A DNA stretch of 64,000 bases from Thereva unica (taxonomy: Eukaryota; Arthropoda; Insecta; Diptera; Therevidae). The notes under the pieces were generated by a model. The model did not search any database. It was not told the origin of the DNA and saw nothing but the letters and a program-made list of their open reading frames with translations. The stretch covers positions 1-64,000 of the forward strand of contig OX465286.1 in assembly GCA_949987705.1 (NCBI GenBank), read 5' to 3'. Shown here in pieces: positions 12,901-27,035 of this stretch. The first letter of the stretch is position 1; every line of letters begins with the position of its first letter. Made by a program: the position numbers and the translations under genes.

Positions 12901-15900
12901 AAATTGAATTCACAGCCTCCCTGGGAGGTCCCTAACAATTTCCCATCCAAAAAAGGGCCACTCCAGAATTTTCCCAAAACCGGAAAATTTTCAAAGGGGT
13001 ACCCCTTTGGATATTTTTGGTCGATTTCACGAAAGTGCTGGGATCTTAATGAATGGGGTATCGTTGGAAAGGGCTCGCTCCCCCGAGTTCAGCGCACTTG
13101 ATTTGGTCCAGAAATTCCAAGGGGTTCGGGAGTTATCCCCTCTTTTGTGATTTCCCCAAGGGGGGCTGCAGAACGTCCATTATCTTGGGAAATACTGGTC
13201 AGCCCGGGGTGAAATTGAATTCACAGCCTCCCTGGGAGGTCCCTAACAATTTCCCATCCAAAAAAGGGCCACTCCAGAATTTTCCCAAAACCGGAAAATT
13301 TTCAAAGGGGTACCCCTTTGGATATTTTTGGTCAATTTCACGAAAGTGCTGGGATCTTAATGAATGGGGTATCGTTGGAAAGGGCTCGCTCCCCCGAGTT
13401 CAGCGCACATGATTTGGTCCAGAAATTCCAAGGGGTTCGGGAGTTATCCCCTCTTTTGTGATTTCCCCAAGGGGGGCTGCAGAACGCCCATTATCTTGGG
13501 AAATACTGGTCAGCCCGGGGTGAAATTGAATTCACAGCCTCCCTGGGAGGTCCCTAACAATTTCCCATCCAAAAAAGGGCCACTCCAGAATTTTCCCAAA
13601 ACCGGAAAATTTTCAAAGGGGTACCCCTTTGGATATTTTTGGTCGATTTCACGAAAGTGCTGGGATCTTAATGAATGGGGTATCGTTGGAAAGGGCTCGC
13701 TCCCCCGAGTTCAGCGCACTTGATTTGGTCCAGAAATTCCAAGGGGTTCGGGAGTTATCCCCTCTTTTGTGATTTCCCCAAGGGGGGCTGCAGAACGCCC
13801 ATTATCTTGGGAAATACTGGTCAGCCCGGGGTGAAATTGAATTCACAGCCTCCCTGGGAGGTCCCTAACAATTTCCCATCCAAAAAAGGGCCACTCCAGA
13901 ATTTTCCCAAAACCGGAAAATTTTCAAAGGGGTACCCCTTTGGATATTTTTGGTCGATTTCACGAAAGTGCTGGGATCTTAATGAATGGGGTATCGTTGG
14001 AAAGGGCTCGCTCCCCCGAGTTCAGCGCACTTGATTTGGTCCAGAAATTCCAAGGGGTTCGGGAGTTATCCCCTCTTTTGTGATTTCCCCAAGGGGGGCT
14101 GCAGAACGCCCATTATCTTGGGAAATACTGGTCAGCCCGGGGTGAAATTGAATTCACAGCCTCCCTGGGAGGTCCCTAACAATTTCCCATCCAAAAAAGG
14201 GCCACTCCAGAATTTTCCCAAAACCGGAAAATTTTCAAAGGGGTACCCCTTTGGATATTTTTGGTCAATTTCACGAAAGTGCTGGGATCTTAATGAATGG
14301 GGTATCGTTGGAAAGGGCTCGCTCCCCCGAGTTCAGCGCACATGATTTGGTCCAGAAATTCCAAGGGGTTCGGGAGTTATCCCCTCTTTTGTGATTTCCC
14401 CAAGGGGGGCTGCAGAACGCCCATTATCTTGGGAAATACTGGTCAGCCCGGGGTGAAATTGAATTCACAGCCTCCCTGGGAGGTCCCTAACAATTTCCCA
14501 TCCAAAAAAGGGCCACTCCAGAATTTTCCCAAAACCGGAAAATTTTCAAAGGGGTACCCCTTTGGATATTTTTGGTCGATTTCACGAAAGTGCTGGGATC
14601 TTAATGAATGGGGTATCGTTGGAAAGGGCTCGCTCCCCCGAGTTCAGCGCACTTGATTTGGTCCAGAAATTCCAAGGGGTTCGGGAGTTATCCCCTCTTT
14701 TGTGATTTCCCCAAGGGGGGCTGCAGAACGCCCATTATCTTGGGAAATACTGGTCAGCCCGGGGTGAAATTGAATTCACAGCCTCCCTGGGAGGTCCCTA
14801 ACAATTTCCCATCCAAAAAAGGGCCACTCCAGAATTTTCCCAAAACCGGAAAATTTTCAAAGGGGTACCCCTTTGGATATTTTTGGTCGATTTCACGAAA
14901 GTGCTGGGATCTTAATGAATGGGGTATCGTTGGAAAGGGCTCGCTCCCCCGAGTTCAGCGCACTTGATTTGGTCCAGAAATTCCAAGGGGTTCGGGAGTT
15001 ATCCCCTCTTTTGTGATTTCCCCAAGGGGGGCTGCAGAACGCCCATTATCTTGGGAAATACTGGTCAGCCCGGGGTGAAATTGAATTCACAGCCTCCCTG
15101 GGAGGTCCCTAACAATTTCCCATCCAAAAAAGGGCCACTCCAGAATTTTCCCAAAACCGGAAAATTTTCAAAGGGGTACCCCTTTGGATATTTTTGGTCA
15201 ATTTCACGAAAGTGCTGGGATCTTAATGAATGGGGTATCGTTGGAAAGGGCTCGCTCCCCCGAGTTCAGCGCACATGATTTGGTCCAGAAATTCCAAGGG
15301 GTTCGGGAGTTATCCCCTCTTTTGTGATTTCCCCAAGGGGGGCTGCAGAACGCCCATTATCTTGGGAAATACTGGTCAGCCCGGGGTGAAATTGAATTCA
15401 CAGCCTCCCTGGGAGGTCCCTAACAATTTCCCATCCAAAAAAGGGCCACTCCAGAATTTTCCCAAAACCGGAAAATTTTCAAAGGGGTACCCCTTTGGAT
15501 ATTTTTGGTCAATTTCACGAAAGTGCTGGGATCTTAATGAATGGGGTATCGTTGGAAAGGGCTCGCTCCCCCGAGTTCAGCGCACATGATTTGGTCCAGA
15601 AATTCCAAGGGGTTCGGGAGTTATCCCCTCTTTTGTGATTTCCCCAAGGGGGGCTGCAGAACGCCCATTATCTTGGGAAATACTGGTCAGCCCGGGGTGA
15701 AATTGAATTCACAGCCTCCCTGGGAGGTCCCTAACAATTTCCCATCCAAAAAAGGGCCACTCCAGAATTTTCCCAAAACCGGAAAATTTTCAAAGGGGTA
15801 CCCCTTTGGATATTTTTGGTCGATTTCACGAAAGTGCTGGGATCTTAATGAATGGGGTATCGTTGGAAAGGGCTCGCTCCCCCGAGTTCAGCGCACTTTA

Positions 15901-18900
15901 TTTGGTCCAGAAATTCCAAGGGGTTCGGGAGTTATCCCCTCTTTTGTGATTTCCCCAAGGGGGGCTGCAGAACGCCCATTATCTTGGGAAATACTGGTCA
16001 GCCCGGGGTGAAATTGAATTCACAGCCTCCCTGGGAGGTCCCTAACAATTTCCCATCCAAAAAAGGGCCACTCCAGAATTTTCCCAAAACCGGAAAATTT
16101 TCAAAGGGGTACCCCTTTGGATATTTTTGGTCGATTTCACGAAAGTGCTGGGATCTTAATGAATGGGGTATCGTTGGAAAGGGCTCGCTCCCCCGAGTTC
16201 AGCGCACTTGATTTGGTCCAGAAATTCCAAGGGGTTCGGGAGTTATCCCCTCTTTTGTGATTTCCCCAAGGGGGGCTGCAGAACGCCCATTATCTTGGGA
16301 AATACTGGTCAGCCCGGGGTGAAATTGAATTCACAGCCTCCCTGGGAGGTCCCTAACAATTTCCCATCCAAAAAAGGGCCACTCCAGAATTTTCCCAAAA
16401 CCGGAAAATTTTCAAAGGGGTACCCCTTTGGATATTTTTGGTCAATTTCACGAAAGTGCTGGGATCTTAATGAATGGGGTATCGTTGGAAAGGGCTCGCT
16501 CCCCCGAGTTCAGCGCACATGATTTGGTCCAGAAATTCCAAGGGGTTCGGGAGTTATCCCCTCTTTTGTGATTTCCCCAAGGGGGGCTGCAGAACGCCCA
16601 TTATCTTGGGAAATACTGGTCAGCCCGGGGTGAAATTGAATTCACAGCCTCCCTGGGAGGTCCCTAACAATTTCCCATCCAAAAAAGGGCCACTCCAGAA
16701 TTTTCCCAAAACCGGAAAATTTTCAAAGGGGTACCCCTTTGGATATTTTTGGTCGATTTCACGAAAGTGCTGGGATCTTAATGAATGGGGTATCGTTGGA
16801 AAGGGCTCGCTCCCCCGAGTTCAGCGCACTTGATTTGGTCCAGAAATTCCAAGGGGTTCGGGAGTTATCCCCTCTTTTGTGATTTCCCCAAGGGGGGCTG
16901 CAGAACGCCCATTATCTTGGGAAATACTGGTCAGCCCGGGGTGAAATTGAATTCACAGCCTCCCTGGGAGGTCCCTAACAATTTCCCATCCAAAAAAGGG
17001 CCACTCCAGAATTTTCCCAAAACCGGAAAATTTTCAAAGGGGTACCCCTTTGGATATTTTTGGTCGATTTCACGAAAGTGCTGGGATCTTAATGAATGGG
17101 GTATCGTTGGAAAGGGCTCGCTCCCCCGAGTTCAGCGCACTTGATTTGGTCCAGAAATTCCAAGGGGTTCGGGAGTTATCCCCTCTTTTGTGATTTCCCC
17201 AAGGGGGGCTGCAGGACGCCCATTTTCTCGGGAAATACTGGTCAGCCCGGGGTGGGATTGAATTCACAGCCTCCCTGGGAGGTCCCTAACAATTTCCCAT
17301 CCAAAAAAGGGCCACTCCAGAATTTTCTCAAAACCGGAAAATTTTCAAAGGGGTACCCCTTTGGATATTTTTGGTCGATTTCACGAAAGTGCTGGGATCT
17401 TAATGAATGGGGTATCGTTGGAAAGGGCTCGCTCCCCCGAGTTCAGCGCACTTTATTTGGTCCAGAAATTCCAAGGGGTTCGGGAGTTATCCCCTCTTTT
17501 GTGATTTCCCCAAGGGGGGCTGCAGGACGCCCATTTTCTCGGGAAATACTGGTCAGCCCGGGGTGGGATTGAATTCACAGCCTCCCTGGGAGGTCCCTAA
17601 CAATTTCCCATCCAAAAAAGGGCCACTCCAGAATTTTCCCAAAACCGGAAAATTTTCAAAGGGGTACCCCTTTGGATATTTTTGGTCGATTTCACGAAAG
17701 TGCTGGGATCTTAATGAATGGGGTATCGTTGGAAAGGGCTCGCTCCCCCGAGTTCAGCGCACATGATTTGGTCCAGAAATTCCAAGGGGTTCGGGAGTTA
17801 TCCCCTCTTTTGTGATTTCCCCAAGGGGGGCTGCAGGACGCCCATTTTCTCGGGAAATACTGGTCAGCCCGGGGTGGAATTGAATTCACAGCCTCCCTGG
17901 GAGGTCCCTAACAATTTCCCATCCAAAAAAGGGCCACTCCAGAATTTTCCCAAAACCGGAAAATTTTCAAAGGGGTACCCCTTTGGATATTTTTGGTCGA
18001 TTTCACGAAAGTGCTGGGATCTTAATGAATGGGGTATCGTTGGAAAGGGCTCGCTCCCCCGAGTTCAGCGCACTTGATTTGGTCCAGAAATTCCAAGGGG
18101 TTCGGGAGTTATCCCCTCTTTTGTGATTTCCCCAAGGGGGGCTGCAGAACGCCCATTATCTTGGGAAATACTGGTCAGCCCGGGGTGAAATTGAATTCAC
18201 AGCCTCCCTGGGAGGTCCCTAACAATTTCCCATCCAAAAAAGGGCCACTCCAGAATTTTCCCAAAACCGGAAAATTTTCAAAGGGGTACCCCTTTGGATA
18301 TTTTTGGTCGATTTCACGAAAGTGCTGGGATCTTAATGAATGGGGTATCGTTGGAAAGGGCTCGCTCCCCCGAGTTCAGCGCACTTTATTTGGTCCAAAA
18401 ATTCCAAGGGGTTCGGGAGTTATCCCCTCTTTTGTGATTTCCCCAAGGGGGGCTGCAGGACGCCCATTTTCTCGGGAAATACTGGTCAGCCCGGGGTGGG
18501 ATTGAATTCACAGCCTCCCTGGGAGATCCCTAACAATTTCCCATCCAAAAAAGGGCCACTCCAGAATTTTCCCAAAACCGGAAAATTTAAAAAAGGGGTA
18601 CCCCTTTGGATATTTTTGGTCGATTTCACGAAAGTGCTGGGATCTTAATGAATGGGGTATCGTTGGAAAGGGCTCGCTCGCCCGAGTTCAGCGCACTTGA
18701 TTTGGTCCAGAAATTCCAAGGGGTTCGGGAGTTATCCCCTCTTTTGTGATTTCCCCAAGGGGGGCTGCAGAACGCCCATTATCGTGGGAAATACTGGTCA
18801 GCCCGGGGTGGGATTGAACTCACAGCCTCCCTGGCAGGTCCCTAACAATTTCCCATCCAAAAAAGGGCCACTCCAGAATTTTCCCAAAACCGGAAAATTT

Positions 18901-20827
18901 TCAAAGGGGTACCCCTTTGGATATTTTTGGTCGATTTCACGAAAGTGCTGGGATCTTAATGAATGGGGTATCGTTGGAAAGGGCTCGCTCCCCCGAGTTC
19001 AGCGCACTTTATTTGGTCCAAAAATTCCAAGGGGTTCGGGAGTTATCCCCTCTTTTGTGATTTCCCCAAGGGGGGCTGCACGACGCCCATTTTCTCGGGA
19101 AATACTGGTCAGCCCGGGGTGGGATTGAATTCACAGCCTCCCTGGGAGGTCCCTAACAATTTCCCATCCAAAAAAGGGCCACTCCAGAATTTTCCCAAAA
19201 CCGGAAAATTTTCAAAGGGGTACCCCTTTGGATATTTTTGGTCGATTTCACGAAAGTGCTGGGATCTTAATGAATGGGGTATCGTTGGAAAGGGCTCGCT
19301 CCCCCGAGTTCAGCGCACATGATTTGGTCCAGAAATTCCAAGGGGTTCGGGAGTTATCCCCTCTTTTGTGATTTCCCCAAGGGGGGCTGCAGAACGCCCA
19401 TTATCTTGGGAAATACTGGTCAGCCCGGGGTGAAATTGAATTCACAGCCTCCCTGGGAGGTCCCTAACAATTTCCCATCCAAAAAAGGGCCACTCCAGAA
19501 TTTTCCCAAAACCGGAAAATTTTCAAAGGGGTACCCCTTTGGATATTTTTGGTCGATTTCACGAAAGTGCTGGGATCTTAATGAATGGGGTATCGTTGGA
19601 AAGGGCTCGCTCCCCCGAGTTCAGCGCACTTTATTTGGTCCAGAAATTCCAAGGGGTTCGGGAGTTATCCCCTCTTTTGTGATTTCCCCAAGGGGGCTGC
19701 AGGACGCCCATTATCTCGGGAAATACTGGTCAGCCCGGGGTGGGATTGAATTCACAGCCTCCCTGGGAGGTCCCTAACAATTTCCCATCCAAAAAAGGGC
19801 CACTCCAGAATTTTCCCAAAACCGGAAAATTTTCAAAGGGGTACCCCTTTGGATATTTTTGGTCGATTTCACGAAAGTGCTGGCATCTTAATGAATGGGG
19901 TATCGTTGGAAAGGGCTCGCTCCCCCGAGTTCAGCGCACTTGATTTGGTCCAGAAATTCCAAGGGGTTCGGGAGTTATCCCCTCTTTTGTGATTTCCCCA
20001 AGGGGGGCTGCAGAACGCCCATTATCTTGGGAAATACTGGTCAGCCCGGGGTGGAATTGAATTCACAGCCTCCCTGGGAGGTCCCTAACAATTTCCCATC
20101 CAAAAAAGGGCCACTCCAGAATTTTCCCAAAACCGGAAAATTTTCAAAGGGGTACCCCTTTGGATATTTTTGGTCGATTTCACGAAAGTGCTGGCATCTT
20201 AATGAATGGGGTATCGTTGGAAAGGGCTCGCTCCCCCGAGTTCAGCGCACATGATTTGGTCCAGAAATTCCAAGGGGTTCGGGAGTTATCCCCTCTTTTG
20301 TGATTTCCCCAAGGGGGGCTGCAGAACGCCCATTAGCTTGGGAAATACTGGTCAGCCCTGGGTGAAATTGAATTCACAGCCTCCCTGGGAGGTCCCTAAC
20401 AATTTCCCATCCAAAAAAGGGCCACTCCAGAATTTTCCCAAAACCGGAAAATTTTCAAAGGGGTACCCCTTTGGATATTTTTGGTCGATTTCACGAAAGT
20501 GCTGGGATCTTAATGAATGGGGTATCGTTGGAAAGGGCTCGCTCCCCCGAGTTCAGCGCACTTGATTTGGTCCAGAAATTCCAAGGGGTTCGGGAGTTAT
20601 CCCCTCTTTTGTGATTTCCCCAAGGGGGGCTGCAGAACGCCCATTATCTTGGGAAATACTGGTCAGCCCGGGGTGAAATTGAATTCACAGCCTCCCTGGG
20701 AGGTCCCTAACAATTTCCCATCCAAAAAAGGGCCACTCCAGAATTTTCCCAAAACCGGAAAATTTTCAAAGGGGTACCCCTTTGGATATTTTTGGTCGAT
20801 TTCACGAAAGTGCTGGGATCTTAATGA

Positions 20828-23800
20828 ATGGGGTATCGTTGGAAAGGGCTCGCTCCCCCGAGTTCAGCGCACTTGATTTGGTCCAGAAATTCCAAGGGGT
20901 TCGGGAGTTATCCCCTCTTTTGTGATTTCCCCAAGGGGGCTGCAGGACGCCCATTATCTCGGGAAATACTGGTCAGCCCGGGGTGGGATTGAATTCACAG
21001 CCTCCCTGGGAGGTCCCTAACAATTTCCCATCCAAAAAAGGGCCACTCCAGAATTTTCTCAAAACCGGAAAATTTTCAAAGGGGTACCCCTTTGGATATT
21101 TTTGGTCGATTTCACGAAAGTGCTGGGATCTTAATGAATGGGGTATCGTTGGAAAGGGCTCGCTCCCCCGAGTTCAGCGCACTTTATTTGGTCCAGAAAT
21201 TCCAAGGGGTTCGGGAGTTATCCCCTCTTTTGTGATTTCCCCAAGGGGGGCTGCAGGACGCCCATTTTCTCGGGAAATACTGGTCAGCCCGGGGTGGGAT
21301 TGAATTCACAGCCTCCCTGGGAGGTCCCTAACAATTTCCCATCCAAAAAAGGGCCACTCCAGAATTTTCCCAAAACCGGAAAATTTTCAAAGGGGTACCC
21401 CTTTGGATATTTTTGGTCGATTTCACGAAAGTGCTGGGATCTTAATGAATGGGGTATCGTTGGAAAGGGCTCGCTCCCCCGAGTTCAGCGCACTTTATTT
21501 GGTCCAGAAATTCCAAGGGGTTCGGGAGTTATCCCCTCTTTTGTGATTTCCCCAAGGGGGGCTGCAGGACGCCCATTTTCTCGGGAAATACTGGTCAGCC
21601 CGGGGTGGAATTGAATTCACAGCCTCCCTGGGAGGTCCCTAACAATTTCCCATCCAAAAAAGGGCCACTCCAGAATTTTCCCAAAACCGGAAAATTTTCA
21701 AAGGGGTACCCCTTTGGATATTTTTGGTCGATTTCACGAAAGTGCTGGGATCTTAATGAATGGGGTATCGTTGGAAAGGGCTCGCTCCCCCGAGTTCAGC
21801 GCACTTTATTTGGTCCAGAAATTCCAAGGGGTTCGGGAGTTATCCCCTCTTTTGTGATTTCCCCAAGGGGGCTGCAGGACGCCCATTATCTCGGGAAATA
21901 CTGGTCAGCCCGGGGTGGGATTGAATTCACAGCCTCCCTGGGAGGTCCCTAACAATTTCCCATCCAAAAAAGGGCCACTCCAGAATTTTCTCAAAACCGG
22001 AAAATTTTCAAAGGGGTACCCCTTTGGATATTTTTGGTCGATTTCACGAAAGTGCTGGGATCTTAATGAATGGGGTATCGTTGGAAAGGGCTCGCTCCCC
22101 CGAGTTCAGCGCACTTTATTTGGTCCAGAAATTCCAAGGGGTTCGGGAGTTATCCCCTCTTTTGTGATTTCCCCAAGGGGGGCTGCAGGACGCCCATTTT
22201 CTCGGGAAATACTGGTCAGCCCGGGGTGGAATTGAATTCACAGCCTCCCTGGGAGGTCCCTAACAATTTCCCATCCAAAAAAGGGCCACTCCAGAATTTT
22301 CCCAAAACCGGAAAATTTTCAAAGGGGTACCCCTTTGGATATTTTTGGTCGATTTCACGAAAGTGCTGGGATCTTAATGAATGGGGTATCGTTGGAAAGG
22401 GCTCGCTCCCCCGAGTTCAGCGCACTTTATTTGGTCCAGAAATTCCAAGGGGTTCGGGAGTTATCCCCTCTTTTGTGATTTCCCCAAGGGGGGCTGCAGG
22501 ACGCCCATTTTCTCGGGAAATACTGGTCAGCCCGGGGTGGGATTGAATTCACAGCCTCCCTGGGAGGTCCCTAACAATTTCCCATCCAAAAAAGGGCCAC
22601 TCCAGAATTTTCCCAAAACCGGAAAATTTTCAAAGGGGTACCCCTTTGGATATTTTTGGTCGATTTCACGAAAGTGCTGGGATCTTAATGAATGGGGTAT
22701 CGTTGGAAAGGGCTCGCTCCCCCGAGTTCAGCGCACTTTATTTGGTCCAGAAATTCCAAGGGGTTCGGGAGTTATCCCCTCTTTTGTGATTTCCCCAAGG
22801 GGGGCTGCAGGACGCCCATTTTCTCGGGAAATACTGGTCAGCCCGGGGTGGAATTGAATTCACAGCCTCCCTGGGAGGTCCCTAACAATTTCCCATCCAA
22901 AAAAGGGCCACTCCAGAATTTTCCCAAAACCGGAAAATTTTCAAAGGGGTACCCCTTTGGATATTTTTGGTCGATTTCACGAAAGTGCTGGGATCTTAAT
23001 GAATGGGGTATCGTTGGAAAGGGCTCGCTCCCCCGAGTTCAGCGCACTTGATTTGGTCCAGAAATTCCAAGGGGTTCGGGAGTTATCCCCTCTTTTGTGA
23101 TTTCCCCAAGGGGGGCTGCAGGACGCCCATTTTCTCGGGAAATACTGGTCAGCCCGGGGTGGGATTGAATTCACAGCCTCCCTGGGAGGTCCCTAACAAT
23201 TTCCCATCCAAAAAAGGGCCACTCCAGAATTTTCCCAAAACCGGAAAATTTTCAAAGGGGTACCCCTTTGGATATTTTTGGTCGATTTCACGAAAGTGCT
23301 GGGATCTTAATGAATGGGGTATCGTTGGAAAGGGCTCGCTCCCCCGAGTTCAGCGCACTTTATTTGGTCCAGAAATTCCAAGGGGTTCGGGAGTTATCCC
23401 CTCTTTTGTGATTTCCCCAAGGGGGGCTGCAGGACGCCCATTTTCTCGGGAAATACTGGTCAGCCCGGGGTGGAATTGAATTCACAGCCTCCCTGGGAGG
23501 TCCCTAACAATTTCCCATCCAAAAAAGGGCCACTCCAGAATTTTCCCAAAACCGGAAAATTTTCAAAGGGGTACCCCTTTGGATATTTTTGGTCGATTTC
23601 ACGAAAGTGCTGGGATCTTAATGAATGGGGTATCGTTGGAAAGGGCTCGCTCCCCCGAGTTCAGCGCACTTGATTTGGTCCAGAAATTCCAAGGGGTTCG
23701 GGAGTTATCCCCTCTTTTGTGATTTCCCCAAGGGGGGCTGCAGGACGCCCATTTTCTCGGGAAATACTGGTCAGCCCGGGGTGGGATTGAATTCACAGCC

Positions 23801-24557
23801 TCCCTGGGAGGTCCCTAACAATTTCCCATCCAAAAAAGGGCCACTCCAGAATTTTCCCAAAACCGGAAAATTTTCAAAGGGGTACCCCTTTGGATATTTT
23901 TGGTCGATTTCACGAAAGTGCTGGGATCTTAATGAATGGGGTATCGTTGGAAAGGGCTCGCTCCCCCGAGTTCAGCGCACTTTATTTGGTCCAGAAATTC
24001 CAAGGGGTTCGGGAGTTATCCCCTCTTTTGTGATTTCCCCAAGGGGGGCTGCAGGACGCCCATTTTCTCGGGAAATACTGGTCAGCCCGGGGTGGAATTG
24101 AATTCACAGCCTCCCTGGGAGGTCCCTAACAATTTCCCATCCAAAAAAGGGCCACTCCAGAATTTTCCCAAAACCGGAAAATTTTCAAAGGGGTACCCCT
24201 TTGGATATTTTTGGTCGATTTCACGAAAGTGCTGGGATCTTAATGAATGGGGTATCGTTGGAAAGGGCTCGCTCCCCCGAGTTCAGCGCACTTGATTTGG
24301 TCCAGAAATTCCAAGGGGTTCGGGAGTTATCCCCTCTTTTGTGATTTCCCCAAGGGGGGCTGCAGGACGCCCATTTTCTCGGGAAATACTGGTCAGCCCG
24401 GGGTGGGATTGAATTCACAGCCTCCCTGGGAGGTCCCTAACAATTTCCCATCCAAAAAAGGGCCACTCCAGAATTTTCCCAAAACCGGAAAATTTTCAAA
24501 GGGGTACCCCTTTGGATATTTTTGGTCTATTTCACGAAAGTGCTGGGATCTTAATGA
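20828..24557 (+). repeat. Satellite domain II with TTTTCTCGGG units and 622-bp dimers
   Basis: Units here mostly carry GCAGGACGCCC followed by TTTTCTCGGG, and CACTTTATTT. From about 22692 to 24557 two unit types alternate: one with CACTTTATTT and GTGGAATTG, the other with CACTTGATTT and GTGGGATTG (starts 22692, 23003, 23314, 23625, 23936, 24247). The higher-order period is therefore 622 bp. The TTTTCTCGGG variant also occurs in parts of domain I (near 8210, 9450, 17225) and at the far right after 58.7 kb, but I do not see it between about 28 and 58.7 kb. Confidence 0.75.
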
Positions 24558-27035
24558 ATGGGGTATCGTTGGAAAGGGCTCGCTCCCCCGAGTTCAGCGC
24601 ACTTTATTTGGTCCAGAAATTCCAAGGGGTTCGGGAGTTATCCCCTCTTTTGTGATTTCCCCAAGGGGGGCTGCAGAACGCCCATTATCTCGGGAAATAC
24701 TGGTCAGCCCGGGGTGGGATTGAATTCACAGCCTCCCTGGGAGGTCCCTAACAATTTCCCATCCAAAAAAGGGCCACTCCAGAATTTTCCCAAAACCGGA
24801 AAATTTTCAAAGGGGTACCCCGGATATTTTTGGTCGATTTCACGAAAGTGCTGGGATCTTAATGAATGGGGTATCGGTGGAAAGGGCTCGCTCCCCCGAG
24901 TTCAGCGCACGTGATTTTTTCCAGAAATTCCAAGGGGTTCGGGAGTTATCCCCTCTTTTGTGATTTCCCCAAGGGGGCTGCAGGACGCCCATTATCTCGG
25001 GAAATACTGGTCAGCCCGGGGTGGGATTGAATTCACAGCCTCCCTGGGAGGTCCCTAACAATTTCCCATCCAAAAAAGGGCCACTCCAGAATTTTCCCAA
25101 AACCGGAAAATTTTCAAAGGGGTACCCCTTTGGATATTTTTGGTCGATTTCACGAAAGTGCTGGGATCTTAATGAATGGGGTATCGTTGGAAAGGGCTCG
25201 CTCCCCCGAGTTCAGCGCACTTTATTTGGTCCAAAAATTCCAAGGGGTTCGGGAGTTATCCCCTCTTTTGTGATTTCCCCAAGGGGGGCTGCAGGACGCC
25301 CATTATCTCAGGAAATACTGGTCAGCCCGGGGTGGGATTGAACTCACAGCCTCCCTGGCAGGTCCCTAACAATTTCCCATCCAAAAAAGGGCCACTCCAG
25401 AATTTTCCCAAAACCGGAAAATTTTCAAAGGGGTACCCCTTTGGATATTTTTGGTCGATTTCACGAAAGTGCTGGGATCTTAATGAATGGGGCATCGTTG
25501 GAAAGGGCTCGCTCCCCCGAGTTCAGCGCACTTGATTTGGTCCAGAAATTCCAAGGGGTTCGGGAGTTATCCCCTCTTTTGTGATTTCCCCAAGGGGGGC
25601 TGCAGAACGCCCATTATCTTGGGAAATACTGGTCAGCCCGGGGTGAAATTGAATTCACAGCCTCCCTGGGAGGTCCCTAACAATTTCCCATCCAAAAAAG
25701 GGCCACTCCAGAATTTTCCCAAAACCGGAAAATTTTCAAAGGTGTACCCCGGATATTTTTGGTCGATTTCACGAAAGTGCTGGGATCTTAATGAATGGGG
25801 TATCGTTGGAAAGGGCTCGCTCCCCCGAGTTCAGCGCACTTTATTTGGTCCAAAAATTCCAAGGGGTTCGGGAGTTATCCCCTCTTTTGTGATTTCCCCA
25901 AGGGGGGCTGCAGGACGCCCATTATCTCGGGAAATACTGGTCAGCCCGGGGTGGAATTGAATTCACAGCCTCCCTGGGAGGTCCCTAACAATTTCCCATC
26001 CAAAAAAGGCCACTCCAGAATTTTCCCAAAACCGGAAAATTTTCAAAGGGGTACCCCTTTGGATATTTTTGGTCGATTTCACGAAAGTGCTGGGATCTTA
26101 ATGAATGGGGTATCGTTGGAAAGGGCTCGCTCCCCCGAGTTCAGCGCACTTTATTTGGTCCAAAAATTCCAAGGGGTTCGGGAGTTATCCCCTCTTTTGT
26201 GATTTCCCCAAGGGGGGCTGCAGGACGCCCATTATCTCGGGAAATACTGGTCAGCCCGGGGTGGAATTGAATTCACAGCCTCCCTGGGAGGTCCCTAACA
26301 ATTTCCCATCCAAAAAAGGCCACTCCAGAATTTTCCCAAAACCGGAAAATTTTCAAAGGGGTACCCCTTTGGATATTTTTAGTCGATTTCACGAAAGTGC
26401 TGGGATCTTAATGAATGGGGTATCGTTGGAAAGGGCTCGCTCCCCCGAGTTTAGCGCACTTTATTTGGTCCAGAAATTCCAAGGGGTTCGGGAGTTATCC
26501 CCTCTTTTGTGATTTCCCCAAGGGGGGCTGCAGGACGCCCATTATCTTGGGAAATACTGGTCAGCCCGGGGTGGGATTGAATTCACAGCCTCCCTGGCAG
26601 GTCCCTAACAATTTCCCATCCAAAAAAGGGCCACTCCAGAATTTTCCCAAAACCGGAAAATTTTCAAAGGGGTACCCCTTTGGATATTTTTGGTCGATTT
26701 CACGAAAGTGCTGGGATCTTAATGAATGGGGTATCGTTGGAAAGGGCTCGCTCCCCCGAGTGCAGCGCACTTTATTTGGTCCAAAAATTCCAAGGGGTTC
26801 GGGAGTTATCCCCTCTTTTGTGATTTCCCAAAGGAGGGCTGCAGGACGCCCATTATCTCGGGAAATACTGGTCAGCCCGGGGTGGAATTGAATTCACAGC
26901 CTCCCTGGGAGGTCCCTAACAATTTCCCATCCAAAAAAGGCCACTCCAGAATTTTCCCAAAACCGGAAAATTTTCAAAGGGGTACCCCTTTGGATATTTT
27001 TAGTCGATTTCACGAAAGTGCTGGGATCTTAATGA

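Larger units (their letters stand above)
1..20827 (+). repeat. Satellite domain I, including a segment of about 5 kb duplicated at 9,018 bp offset
   Basis: Most units here carry TTATCTTGGG with GTGAAATTG, and many have CACATGATTT. Several have CAATTTCAC instead of CGATTTCAC (near 3071, 3382, 4315, 4626, 5248, 6181, 6492, 7114, 7425, 13334, 14267, 15200, 15511, 16444), a variant I see only in this domain. Variant order repeats at an offset of 9,018 bp (29 units minus 1 bp) from about 4.0-9.3 kb to about 13.0-18.3 kb. For example the rare TTTTCTC is at 8310 and 17328. Beyond that, 9944-10877 pairs with 18340-19273 at an offset of 8,396 bp, so two units present at 9322-9943 are missing from the second copy. 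Confidence 0.8.
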
